Shown: in pieces, positions 14,702 to 21,582 of the stretch | Numbering within the stretch: position 1 is the first letter of the stretch | Layout of the letters: every line of letters begins with the position of its first letter | Origin: Kroppenstedtia sanguinis | GTDB taxonomy: Bacteria > Bacillota > Bacilli > Thermoactinomycetales > DSM-45169 | Direction of reading: 5' to 3' | NCBI RefSeq assembly: GCF_050433445.1 | Contig: NZ_JBNPXF010000032.1 | Location: forward strand, 1 to 30,587 | Length of the DNA: 30,587 nucleotides | The notes under the pieces: generated by a model | Databases searched by the model: none | Told to the model about the DNA's origin: nothing | What the model saw: the letters and a program-made list of their open reading frames with translations, nothing else | Program-made: the position numbers and the translations under genes

Positions 14702-15685
14702 TTACTCCACTTGCAACACGATCTTCCCGATATTCCGATTCTCTTCCATATAGCGGTGGGCTTCCCGGACCTCATCCCAGGGGAATACGCGGTCCAAGAT
14801 CGGTTGGAGTCTCCCCTCTTCGAAGAGGGGAAGTGCCGTCTCGGCAAAGTTACGGGTAAGCCGCTTTTTGTAGTCCAGACTGCGGGAGCGAAGAGTAGTT
14901 CCCATCACTTGCAGACGTTTGGCCAAGATAGGGCCGAGACTAAATTTTTCCGGGCGGGTTCCCCCCAGGGTACTGATCAAAATCAGCTTGCCATCCATCC
15001 CCAGGCAGTCGACGTTTTGTTCCCAGTAGGATGCCCCCACAAAATCCAGGATCAGCTGTACCCCTTCCCTTCCCGTCGCTTCTTGAACTGCGGGAGCGAA
15101 GGGACCCTCTTTGTAGTTGAGTGCCAGATCCGCCCCGAGAGAAAGGCAAGCCTCCAGCTTCTCCTTAGAACCAGCAGTGGTGAAAACCCTGGCTCCATGG
15201 GACTTGGCCAACTGGATCGCCGCTGTTCCCACTCCGCTGGCTCCGGCGTGAATCAATACCCGATCCCTTTTTTGCAAGTCACCCAACCAGAACAAAGCTT
15301 GATAAGCGGTCAGGAACACTTCGGCAATCGCTGCCGCCTCCACCATGTTTAATCGCTCTGGAACCGGGAGGGCCATCTGTGCGGGGATGACTGCATACTC
15401 CGCATACCCGCCGCCTGGCAGCAGACCGAACACCCGATCTCCCACTTTCCAGTCCCGACACTTTGCTCCCACTTCTTCCACCACTCCCGCCATCTCCAAT
15501 CCCAGAATCGGACTGGCACCTGGCGGTGGTGGGTAGTTTCCTTCCCGCTGCATGAGGTCGGCCCGGTTGAGAGCGGTGGCTTGCACCCGGACCAATAATT
15601 CGTCTTCGGCAGGCCGGGGGAGGGGCGCCTCTCCCAACTCCAACTGTTCCGGCCCACCGGGTTGGTTCACGATGACTGCGCGCAT
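14702..15685 (-). CDS. NAD(P)H-dependent quinone oxidoreductase (PIG3/QOR-like MDR family)
   Basis: The 327-residue zinc-independent medium-chain dehydrogenase has a GroES-like N-terminal domain (PGGPEQLELGEAPLPRPAED). The nucleotide-binding domain carries HAGASGVGTAAIQLAKSHGA, with YKEGP and DFVGASYWEQN typical of QOR/PIG3. It lacks the catalytic-zinc cysteine and histidine set, so reduction of quinones or enones by NADPH is expected. AGGAGG lies eight bases before ATG. The gene is preceded by the TPR-like gene, with 169 nt between; it may be transcribed alone. Confidence 0.92.
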   Translation of the reverse strand: MRAVIVNQPGGPEQLELGEAPLPRPAEDELLVRVQATALNRADLMQREGNYPPPPGASPILGLEMAGVVEEVGAKCRDWKVGDRVFGLLPGGGYAEYAVIPAQMALPVPERLNMVEAAAIAEVFLTAYQALFWLGDLQKRDRVLIHAGASGVGTAAIQLAKSHGARVFTTAGSKEKLEACLSLGADLALNYKEGPFAPAVQEATGREGVQLILDFVGASYWEQNVDCLGMDGKLILISTLGGTRPEKFSLGPILAKRLQVMGTTLRSRSLDYKKRLTRNFAETALPLFEEGRLQPILDRVFPWDEVREAHRYMEENRNIGKIVLQVE

Positions 15686-15854
15686 GACTGAATCCTCCTT
15701 GGAATAGGGTGAGGAGGGAAGGAGGTCTCATGACGTTTCGCTTTTCCGAACTGTCACAGTCGCTCCTCCCCAGTCACCCTGTGCAACGTGCCTTTAGGTT
15801 GAGATAACTCTGAGCCGATCCAATCGCCCCCAACGGGGCTCAATCGACTCCCAT

Positions 15855-16547
15855 CTAACCCGCCTGATAACTGACGGAGGCCTCTAGCTGCTGGAAAGCC
15901 TCCTCATACCGACCCGCCTCGGCCAAGCGCTCCCCTTGCCCCCAGGCGATCTCATCCACCTCAGCCACGGTTTCCCGCAATCGACGGAAGGTTTCTACTG
16001 CCTGTTGCCAATTGCCATCCTCCCCGTAAAACAGGGCTAATTGGTGTATGGCGTAAGACAGACCTGGTCCCGCGAGGTTGCGCCCATCCTCCGGCCCCAA
16101 CTCCCGAAACCGCTGCTCTTCCTGTCGAATGATCTCTTCCAATCCGGCATAGGCCGTTTCTTTTTGACCCAGACGGAAACGATAATAGGTGAGGTAGACT
16201 TCCAGGTGGATCCGGCTCATCATATACCCCATCGACTCCGGAAACTCCTGCAGGGCTGTGTCCATTTTCTTTTCCGCTTGTGCAAAATCCTCTTGTTCTG
16301 CATCCATTTCTGCCATCTCCACGAGACTGCGTACATAGGCGAAGTGAAGGTTTTCATTCTCAGAGGGACCCTGTTCGGCAATGGATTGAAACAATGGATA
16401 GGCGAGACCCTTCAATCCCCGTTGCATACAGGTGACAGCGATTAGCATCCGCGAGTTCAACTGGTCGAACTCGTCAAAAATACTACTGGGCAACAAATGC
16501 CCGATCTGTTGCCGGGCCGACTCTTTCAGATCCTCCAGATGTGTCAT
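15855..16547 (-). CDS. TPR-like helical repeat protein of unknown function
   Basis: The roughly 230-residue soluble protein is almost all alpha helix, with tetratricopeptide-like pairs (for example LVEMAEMDAEQEDFAQAEKK; YAIHQLALFYGEDGNWQQAV; WGQGERLAEAGRYEEAFQQL). There is no signal peptide and no catalytic motif. Such proteins usually bind partners. I chose ATG 16547 because GGAGGG lies six bases upstream; the frame is open six codons earlier. A TACAAT -10 (16604-16609, minus) and a 22-bp palindrome (16569-16590) precede it, so it is probably regulated. Confidence 0.7.
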   Translation of the reverse strand: MTHLEDLKESARQQIGHLLPSSIFDEFDQLNSRMLIAVTCMQRGLKGLAYPLFQSIAEQGPSENENLHFAYVRSLVEMAEMDAEQEDFAQAEKKMDTALQEFPESMGYMMSRIHLEVYLTYYRFRLGQKETAYAGLEEIIRQEEQRFRELGPEDGRNLAGPGLSYAIHQLALFYGEDGNWQQAVETFRRLRETVAEVDEIAWGQGERLAEAGRYEEAFQQLEASVSYQAG

Positions 16548-16568
16548 GCAACTCCCTCCAGCCAAAGG

Positions 16569-16590
16569 ACGGTCCGTTGCAACGAACCGT
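16569..16590. promoter_or_regulatory. 22-bp palindrome, candidate operator of the TPR-like gene
   Basis: ACGGTCCGTTG (16569-16579) abuts CAACGAACCGT (16580-16590), 10 of 11 pairs matched. It lies just downstream of the likely -10 (TACAAT on the minus strand, 16604-16609) and before the ribosome binding site. It could be a repressor site or a 5' mRNA hairpin. Confidence 0.5.
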
Positions 16591-16717
16591 TATTTTTATC
16601 TCCATTGTAGCAAAAATGCCGGCGAACCCGTCCCTTACCTTGTGACAACCGGAAGGCGATCTCTCTACTCATCCAATCGAAGTGTTGTGATAACCTGTGG
16701 GATGGGATTTCACCTAT

Positions 16718-16771
16718 CGTTTTCGTTGTTCTACCGATCCAAAATCACTCCATGTGAAACCCCACCCTCCC
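16718..16771 (-). repeat. dispersed repeat R3, copy 3
   Basis: The reverse complement of about 55 nt at 21331-21387, with only one or two changes. The remainder of 16592-16980 shows no gene. A tiny frame at 16931-16963 (MDFEVNLVLG) has a GAGG site upstream but is too short to call. Confidence 0.75.
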
Positions 16772-16781
16772 TGCATAGCAT

Positions 16782-16846
16782 GGGGAGCGAAGAGACCCTA
16801 AGCACGACTTGTGTCCTGTAGGTATGACGACTTTTTCACAACACGT
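16782..16846 (-). repeat. dispersed repeat R7 with R8-like part, copy 2
   Basis: The reverse complement of the sequence at 11505-11565: GTTGTGAAAAAGTCGTC followed by ACAGGACACAAGTC. On the minus strand it lies upstream of the R3 copy, separated by about 10 nt. Confidence 0.7.
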
Positions 16847-16979
16847 CTAGAATATGGTGGAGAACCGGGGCTTATACAGATGGAATCTTTTGTCCTCAAG
16901 AGACTATGTATAGATAAAGAGGACACGCCCATGGACTTCGAAGTGAACCTTGTGTTAGGGTAAGCATGTTAAAAAGGCA

Positions 16980-17242
16980 CAGGCGTGTTGATTAGCCCTA
17001 TTTTTTAGGTAGGAGATCAGGTCGGGATGAGGGGACGGTGAAGAGCCTTTGCACCCATAGGGCACAAGTCTCGCCAGGGTCGCTTTCCGCTCCCGGGTCT
17101 CGCTATGCGTTCTTTACAAGAGATCGGAGCCGTCCCCCCATCCCCGTCCCCTCAAGCCATATTTTATGATGGGGGAGTAATGGGAGGAGCGAAAAGATCG
17201 TTTCGTTCGCGCCATCCATTTCCTGGTTAATCAACAGCTCTG
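16980..17242 (+). mobile_element. MITE-like element R1, copy b
   Basis: The element is 263 bp with imperfect terminal inverted repeats: CAGGCGTGTTGATTAGCC at the left; the reverse complement of the right end reads CAGAGCTGTTGATTAACC (14 of 18 matched). Internal arms GGGATGAGGGGACGG and CCGTCCCCCCATCCC form a second stem enclosing the R8 module. There is no coding capacity. It lies upstream of the thioredoxin gene. Confidence 0.8.
17048..17112 (+). repeat. nested module R8, copy in R1b
   Basis: The module runs from TTTGCACCCATAGGGCACAA to GGTCTCGCTATGCGTTCT inside the loop of the R1 hairpin. It is almost identical to the copy at 19602-19668. Confidence 0.75.
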
Positions 17243-17345
17243 AAAAAAACAGTCCCTATAACGGACCGGGCCCTATGGTTTTTCTGTCTCCGTTTTGCTT
17301 TGGCTCTCCTGCAGATATCAAAAAGGTGGAAAGGAGGTGGGATCC

Positions 17346-17774
17346 ATGCCTTCAGTGAAAGCTCCCGACTTCTGCCTCCCCGACCTGGACGACAATCGGA
17401 TCTGTCTGAAAGATCTGCGAGGAAAGGTGATTCTCCTTTCTTTTTGGGTAACTTGGTGTCCCTCTTGCCAGGCGGACCTCCCCCAGAAGGAAATCTTCGC
17501 CCGCTCGCTGGATTCTTCTCGTTTTTCCTTTTTCACGGTCAATGTTACAGGCCGGGAGGCAGATCCCCAGCAGGTGAAACCCTTCATCCAGGAACGCGGA
17601 TACCGTTTTCCCGTATTGCTGGATGAGGGCCGTTCCACTTATGACGCCTATGGTCTCACCTCGGTCCCTTCCTCCGTCCTGATCGACCGGGAAGGAAATT
17701 TAGCAGGCCGTTTTGACGAAGAGACCTCGTTTATAGAAGTGGTGAACGCCATCGGTCACCTGCTCGATCGTTAA
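17346..17774 (+). CDS. TlpA/ResA-like thioredoxin-fold protein
   Basis: The 142-residue AhpC/TSA-redoxin type protein has the motif SFWVTWCPSCQADLPQ, with a redox pair C-P-S-C. The cis-proline loop is in LTSVPSSVLIDREGNL. No signal peptide or anchor is present in the chosen form. It may therefore be a cytosolic thiol-disulfide protein rather than a cytochrome c maturation factor like ResA. AAAGGAGG lies before ATG 17346; the frame is open 17 codons further upstream, but those residues do not form a convincing signal. It is followed 39 nt later by uppP. Confidence 0.85.
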   Translation: MPSVKAPDFCLPDLDDNRICLKDLRGKVILLSFWVTWCPSCQADLPQKEIFARSLDSSRFSFFTVNVTGREADPQQVKPFIQERGYRFPVLLDEGRSTYDAYGLTSVPSSVLIDREGNLAGRFDEETSFIEVVNAIGHLLDR

Positions 17775-17813
17775 TCTTCCTACCCGCCACCTAATGGGCG
17801 AAGGGGGTTCTCC

Positions 17814-18596
17814 ATGGATTGGTTGGAAGCCACGGTGTTGGGCATCATCCAGGGACTGACTGAATTCCTGCCCGTTAGCAGCACCGGTCATCTGTATCTC
17901 GGCAGGCATCTGTTTGGGTTGGACGAGGCGGGGTTGTTCCTAGACACGATGCTCCACCTCGGTACTCTGATCGCTGTCTTGGTGGTATACCGGGAGGAAA
18001 TCCTTTTCCTCCTGAAAAATCCCTTCAGTCGCATGGGCGGACTTTTGCTAGCAGGAACCCTCCCCACGGCGATCATCGGACTCGCTTTTAAAGATTTCTT
18101 TGAAGAGATCTCGGAAACCGGGGTCACCATCGGATGGGAGTTCCTCGCTACCGGTCTGATCCTGTGGCTCTCCGACAACTGGAAACGGCACGGCTATAAA
18201 CAACTGGAAGAGATTTCTTATGCGGATGCCGCTTTTATCGGTGTTTGGCAAGGCGCAGCGATTCTGCCGGCCATCTCCCGCTCCGGACTCACGATTGCCG
18301 CTGCCTTGTTTCGCCGCATCGACAAATCCACTGCCGCCCATTTTTCCTTTTTTCTATCGATCCCTGCGATCACCGGAGCCCTGCTCCTGCAGTTTGTCGA
18401 TCTAGTATCAGGACAGACCCAAGTGCTTCCGCTCAGCTCCTTATTGATGGCCACCCTCATGTCCGCTCTATTTGGCTATCTGGCTGTCCGCTGGATGATC
18501 AACCTGCTAAAGCGTGGCTCCCTCAAGATCTTCGCCATCTATGTCTGGGCGATGGGATTCGTAGTCCTCTTTTTCCAGTGGACTGGCCGCTTTTGA
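17814..18596 (+). CDS. uppP: undecaprenyl-diphosphatase UppP (BacA)
   Basis: The 260-residue integral membrane enzyme removes phosphate from undecaprenyl pyrophosphate to recycle the lipid carrier for peptidoglycan and wall polymers. It is linked to bacitracin tolerance. Family signatures are GIIQGLTEFLPVSSTGHL (residues about 10-27) and LPAISRSGLTIAAALFR (about 151-167), with about eight hydrophobic segments. The length fits the family. AAGGGGG lies before ATG. A strong hairpin terminator shared with the convergent ctaF follows directly. Confidence 0.95.
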   Translation: MDWLEATVLGIIQGLTEFLPVSSTGHLYLGRHLFGLDEAGLFLDTMLHLGTLIAVLVVYREEILFLLKNPFSRMGGLLLAGTLPTAIIGLAFKDFFEEISETGVTIGWEFLATGLILWLSDNWKRHGYKQLEEISYADAAFIGVWQGAAILPAISRSGLTIAAALFRRIDKSTAAHFSFFLSIPAITGALLLQFVDLVSGQTQVLPLSSLLMATLMSALFGYLAVRWMINLLKRGSLKIFAIYVWAMGFVVLFFQWTGRF

Positions 18597-18602
18597 CATG
18601 GA

Positions 18603-18629
18603 AAACCCTCTCCCCACAGGAGAGGGTTT
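18603..18629. terminator. bidirectional terminator between uppP and ctaF
   Basis: AAACCCTCTCC (18603-18613), loop CCACA, GGAGAGGGTTT (18619-18629): a perfect 11-bp stem with A- and T-rich flanks on both sides, placed between convergent genes. Confidence 0.85.
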
Positions 18630-18636
18630 GAAATCT

Positions 18637-18954
18637 TTACACCCAGAAGAGCATGGCGATAATCGCTGTTGCGGCGACGATACAACCGCTCCCCATAAAC
18701 ACCGTCGCGGATAGGTACCCTTTGAAATCGAGGTGCATAAAGCTGAACAGTTGCATCAGGACCTGCAGGGCAGCCAATAGAAGAATCACTGGAATGAGCA
18801 GATTCCCCGGCAAGAGGTTCATTCCCACCAATGCAAAGGAAACCCCTGTAAACAGAAGCATCCAGACAACGGACCCGAAATACTTTCCTTCCCCTTCCCG
18901 CCCTTTGCGGATCATGGATCTCTGTTCCACTCCGGTTTTTTCCGTTTCTGCCAT
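18637..18954 (-). CDS. ctaF: cytochrome c oxidase subunit IV (caa3 type)
   Basis: The roughly 105-residue membrane protein has three hydrophobic helices (VVWMLLFTGVSFALVGM; LLIPVILLLAALQVLMQLF; TVFMGSGCIVAATAIIAML) and the COX4 motif FSFMHLDFKG. It is a small accessory subunit of an aa3/caa3 terminal oxidase. I chose ATG 18954 (MAETEK), about 12 bases after AAGGAG. An in-frame ATG at 18981 is possible. The other cta genes are not adjacent, so this is either a second, solo copy or a relocated subunit gene. Confidence 0.85.
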   Translation of the reverse strand: MAETEKTGVEQRSMIRKGREGEGKYFGSVVWMLLFTGVSFALVGMNLLPGNLLIPVILLLAALQVLMQLFSFMHLDFKGYLSATVFMGSGCIVAATAIIAMLFWV

Positions 18955-19003
18955 GGCGTTTCCCCACTCCTTCCTGAGCATCGTTCACGGAATTATTATA
19001 TAA

Positions 19004-19456
19004 TTATGACTCATGATTGGCACCCGTGTCAATGGATGGCCTGGAATGGAATAGGTATGAGGGACTGTACACCACTTCCAATTTCAACCGAAATGGATCT
19101 TCAAAAAAGACCGCATAGTATTCCATCTCTTCATGAAATTGCGCCGGACTTTGATAGAGCCTGGAAATCCCACGCTTTTCGAGAAAGGCGGCCGTTCGAT
19201 CCACATCCTCCTGGCATTCAGCCTGAAAGGCGATATGGTTCAACCCCGGCTGTTTCCGATGAAATCCCGCAACAGCAAAGGTCGGTTCACACTGAACGAG
19301 ACATAATTTCATCCGCCCATTCCCATACAAAACCCACTCCCGGTTCTCTATTTCCTTGGCAAATCCGAGAAACGTCATCAGTGGATCGTAAAAACTAATC
19401 GCTTTTTTCAAATCAGACACATTGTAATCAAGATGAGAAAAACCAACACAGATCAT
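19004..19456 (-). CDS. VOC-family protein (glyoxalase/dioxygenase fold)
   Basis: The 150-residue protein begins FSHLDYNVSDLKKAISFYD, the first beta-alpha-beta module of the vicinal-oxygen-chelate fold, with metal-ligand H. The second module contains GLNHIAFQAE (H) and later EYYAVFFEDPFRLKLEVVY (terminal E). The full set of metal ligands suggests a working enzyme, substrate unknown. I chose ATG 19456 because GGAGGGG lies six bases upstream. It is a single gene. Confidence 0.88.
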   Translation of the reverse strand: MICVGFSHLDYNVSDLKKAISFYDPLMTFLGFAKEIENREWVLYGNGRMKLCLVQCEPTFAVAGFHRKQPGLNHIAFQAECQEDVDRTAAFLEKRGISRLYQSPAQFHEEMEYYAVFFEDPFRLKLEVVYSPSYLFHSRPSIDTGANHES

Positions 19457-19537
19457 CCCTCGCCCCTCCTTCATATGATGTGATTTCTCACATACCTTTT
19501 CCCGGGAAATGAACTGAAACAGGGAATCAGTTGCTTA

Positions 19538-19787
19538 CAGACGTGTTGATTATCCATATTTTAGGGAGTAATCAGGTCGGTCTGGTTGGAGGGTAAAGAG
19601 CCTTTGCACCCATAGGGCACAAGTCTCGCCAGGGTCGCTTTCCGCTCCCGGGTCTCGCTATGCGTTCTTGGCAAGAGATCGTAGCCGTCCCACCAGCCCC
19701 GTCCCTCAAGCCATATTTTACGATGAGGGCAATAGGAAGAGCGAAAGGGTCGTTTCCTTCCCATCATCCACTTTATTCCTGAGTTGC
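19538..19787 (+). mobile_element. MITE-like element R1, copy c
   Basis: Begins CAGACGTGTTGATTATCCAT and matches copy b through the nested R8 module to AGCGAAAGGGTCGTTTCCTT and CATCATCCACTTTAT. The right terminal repeat is degraded. It ends directly at the stop codon (19788-19790, minus strand) of the DUF1129 gene. Confidence 0.75.
19602..19668 (+). repeat. nested module R8, copy in R1c
   Basis: Almost identical to 17048-17112: TTTGCACCCATAGGGCACAA to GTCTCGCTATGCGTTC. It sits in the loop of the element's internal hairpin, whose arms are weaker here. Confidence 0.75.
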
Positions 19788-20468
19788 TTAAAAATCTAGT
19801 TTCCTGATCCACACCCTGTGAACCGAGTAAAACACCATCCACAGGATCATACTCATCACCGGAGACAGGGAGAGGGTAGGGAGGGACAACCAGCGATCCA
19901 GCCAAAACCCAAACAACCCAAACAACCCGAATCCCGCCGCAAAGGTAAAACCAAATTTCAAATTCTGCCGGACGCCCTTTTCTTCTTCACTGAAAACCGT
20001 CTTTTGGATATGACGAAAAACCCATTGGACAAAGAAAAACAACCCCAAATTTTGAAGCACGAACAGAAGGGAGAGTTGATCCGGTCGGTAATCCTCACGG
20101 AAGGGAAGTTCCAGCGACTGAAGAATGAATCCCAAAACTCCATGAACAAAAAATGTCCAGGTGAAACCCAACCAAGTGATGAAAAGAATTTCTTTCCCCA
20201 GAGAACCCCATTCCCGCCGGGGCATGGCCGTCACCAATTCCTCACAATATCCCTCCGGATCGGGGCCGAAGACTTCCCGTGCGGTTTTCCCTTGCTTCTC
20301 CGCCTCCAGTAGGTGCCCCAACCATTCCAGCAACAATTCTTCCGACTGACGTTGAGGAACGGAACTAGAACGAAGATAAAGTAACATTTTTTCATAATAC
20401 TCTCGGTTTTCCGGAGTCAGTTTTTCACGAAACCGATGGTTCATTTGAATCATCTCATCTGTGTTCAT
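19788..20468 (-). CDS. DUF1129-type membrane protein
   Basis: The 226-residue protein has a cytoplasmic helical N-terminal half (MNTDEMIQMNHRFREKLTPE; EELLLEWLGHLLEAEKQGKT; FGPDPEGYCEELV) and four membrane helices (ILFITWLGFTWTFFVHGVLG; LLFVLQNLGLFFFVQWVF; FGFTFAAGFGLFGLFGFWL; LSLSPVMSMILWMVFYSV). This is the architecture of DUF1129, commonly next to PadR regulators. GGAGG lies ten bases before ATG. A PadR-site copy lies 22-45 nt upstream. Function unknown; regulation by the adjacent PadR protein is the best-supported inference. Confidence 0.82.
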   Translation of the reverse strand: MNTDEMIQMNHRFREKLTPENREYYEKMLLYLRSSSVPQRQSEELLLEWLGHLLEAEKQGKTAREVFGPDPEGYCEELVTAMPRREWGSLGKEILFITWLGFTWTFFVHGVLGFILQSLELPFREDYRPDQLSLLFVLQNLGLFFFVQWVFRHIQKTVFSEEEKGVRQNLKFGFTFAAGFGLFGLFGFWLDRWLSLPTLSLSPVMSMILWMVFYSVHRVWIRKLDF

Positions 20469-20490
20469 CCAAACTCAACCTCCTTGAGAA

Positions 20491-20513
20491 ACTAACTTGC
20501 AAAACAAGATAGT
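20491..20513. promoter_or_regulatory. candidate PadR operator 2
   Basis: ACTAACTTG (20491-20499), spacer CAAAA, CAAGATAGT (20505-20513). One mismatch separates it from the perfect site at 20883-20905, and the spacer length is the same. It lies between padR and the DUF1129 gene. Confidence 0.7.
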
Positions 20514-20528
20514 TGATCAAAAATAATA

Positions 20529-20861
20529 TCACTTCCCTTTCCCTTGAATCACGCGATTTACAGCAGAACTCAACTCGGTCCACTGTTGACGAAAGCGCAT
20601 CAATTGAGCAGTACCTGCTTCAGTTAGTTGATAATATTTCCGTGGCGGACCTCCGCTAGGCGATTTATGTAGGGTGCCCTGGATCAGGTTCTCCTTTTGC
20701 AGGCGTAACAGGAGAGGGTAGATACTTCCCTCACTTACTTCCGGAAATCCGTATCGTTGCAACCGCAGGCTGAGCTCATACCCGTACACCTCTCCTTCTT
20801 CGATCACCGCAAGGATGCAACCTTCCATGATCCCCTTCAACATTTGACTGTAACTAGAGAT
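20529..20861 (-). CDS. PadR-family transcriptional regulator
   Basis: The roughly 110-residue winged-helix repressor carries the PadR core SQMLKGIMEGCILAVIEEGE, VYGYELSLRLQRYGF, GSIYPLLLRLQKENL and KYYQLTEAG. The start is a puzzle. The only good ribosome binding site (GGGAGGAGGAG) points to ATC at 20861, where the protein would read ISSYSQMLKG, matching the usual family N-terminus. No ATG, GTG or TTG is at that position. The frame is open up to ATG 20894, but that codon lies inside the operator and has no ribosome binding site. The gene is probably autoregulated through 20883-20905 and controls the DUF1129 gene. Confidence 0.9.
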   Translation of the reverse strand: MSSYSQMLKGIMEGCILAVIEEGEVYGYELSLRLQRYGFPEVSEGSIYPLLLRLQKENLIQGTLHKSPSGGPPRKYYQLTEAGTAQLMRFRQQWTELSSAVNRVIQGKGK

Positions 20862-20882
20862 GGAGACTCCTCCTCCCGGTAT

Positions 20883-20905
20883 ACTATCTTGCATCACAAG
20901 ATAGT
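20883..20905. promoter_or_regulatory. candidate PadR operator 1
   Basis: ACTATCTTG (20883-20891), spacer CATCA, CAAGATAGT (20897-20905): a perfect 9-bp inverted repeat immediately before padR. A near copy lies before the DUF1129 gene. Confidence 0.78.
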
Positions 20906-20971
20906 TGAATTGTATATGAGAAAAGGCGCCAAATCAACCTCTCCCGATTTTCCCAGCATGGAGACGTAATT

Positions 20972-20994
20972 TTCAACATATCGAATATATTGAA
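20972..20994. promoter_or_regulatory. 23-bp palindrome, candidate operator of the celA-like gene
   Basis: TTCAACATAT (20972-20981), CGA, ATATATTGAA (20985-20994), 9 of 10 pairs matched. It lies about 27 nt before the PTS IIB start, a usual place for a sugar-responsive repressor site. Confidence 0.55.
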
Positions 20995-21021
20995 CGCATT
21001 TCAAGAGGAGGAGATAGGCAT

Positions 21022-21330
21022 ATGAAGGTATTGTTCGTATGTTCAGGGGGTATGTCCAGTGCGATTGTGGTACAGGCGTTAAAAAAGGAGGGGGAAAAGC
21101 AGGGAGTCCCGCTAGATGTACAAGCCGTGGGAACGAGCGATGTGGAAGCTGAATTGAAGAAAGGATGGGATCTAGTAATGGTTGCACCCCAGGTGAGGCA
21201 TCGGATGGAATCGATACAGAAAGCAGCGGAGCAAGCTTCGGTACCTTGTGGCGCCATTCCCCCCCAGGCTTATACACCTCTAGGCGGTCCGATCTTGCTG
21301 AAAACCGTCAAACAGCTTATGGATGTCTAA
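21022..21330 (+). CDS. PTS lactose/cellobiose-family EIIB component
   Basis: The 102-residue EIIB of the lactose/cellobiose/chitobiose type has its phosphocysteine at C7 in LFVCSGGMSSAIV. The protein receives phosphate from EIIA and passes it to the sugar bound by EIIC. AGAGGAGGAG lies nine bases before ATG. The stop codon TAA is followed at once by repeat R3. EIIC is found 385 nt downstream. No EIIA gene of this class is in the window. Sugar specificity (cellobiose, chitobiose or lactose) cannot be fixed from sequence. Confidence 0.9.
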   Translation: MKVLFVCSGGMSSAIVVQALKKEGEKQGVPLDVQAVGTSDVEAELKKGWDLVMVAPQVRHRMESIQKAAEQASVPCGAIPPQAYTPLGGPILLKTVKQLMDV

Positions 21331-21387
21331 AGGGAGGGTGGGGTTTCACATGGAGTGATTTTGAATCGGTAGAACAACGAAAACGTC
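21331..21387 (+). repeat. dispersed repeat R3, copy 2
   Basis: Begins directly after the IIB stop codon (AGGGAGGGTGGGGTTTCACA) and runs to TAGAACAACGAAAACG. A near-identical reverse copy lies at 16718-16771 and a shorter one at 190-225. Confidence 0.75.
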
Positions 21388-21454
21388 ATGTGAACCCATC
21401 CTGATCGTCTGCAAACCTGAGCGGTTGATTCACCGTGTGCTACCAAAGCGACCT

Positions 21455-21520
21455 GATGTACCATAGGCACTATAATCTGAAATCGTGGTCGTACCATGAG
21501 CACTACAATCTAATGGGTTG
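21455..21520 (+). repeat. diverged R4 tandem pair
   Basis: Two units at 34-bp spacing (GATGTACCATAGGCACTATA and GTCGTACCATGAGCACTACA) related to the 33-bp array at 1-100. They are followed by R5 (21543-21574) and R6 (21583-21660), the same order as at the window start. Confidence 0.65.
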
Positions 21521-21582
21521 AAGCCGCGAGATAGTGATCCTTCTCAGCGGAAAAATCTTACGGGAGGGCGTTTAGGGGCAAC

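Noticed and set aside
16850..16980. Possible insertion-sequence remnant with a tiny frame (MDFEVNLVLG)
   Set aside because: Ten codons cannot be assigned to any transposase family, and no terminal repeats were found around it.
16980..17242. T-box or other riboswitch before the thioredoxin gene
   Set aside because: Near-identical sequence occurs in places not upstream of related genes, and no T-box sequence is present. The repeat explanation fits better.
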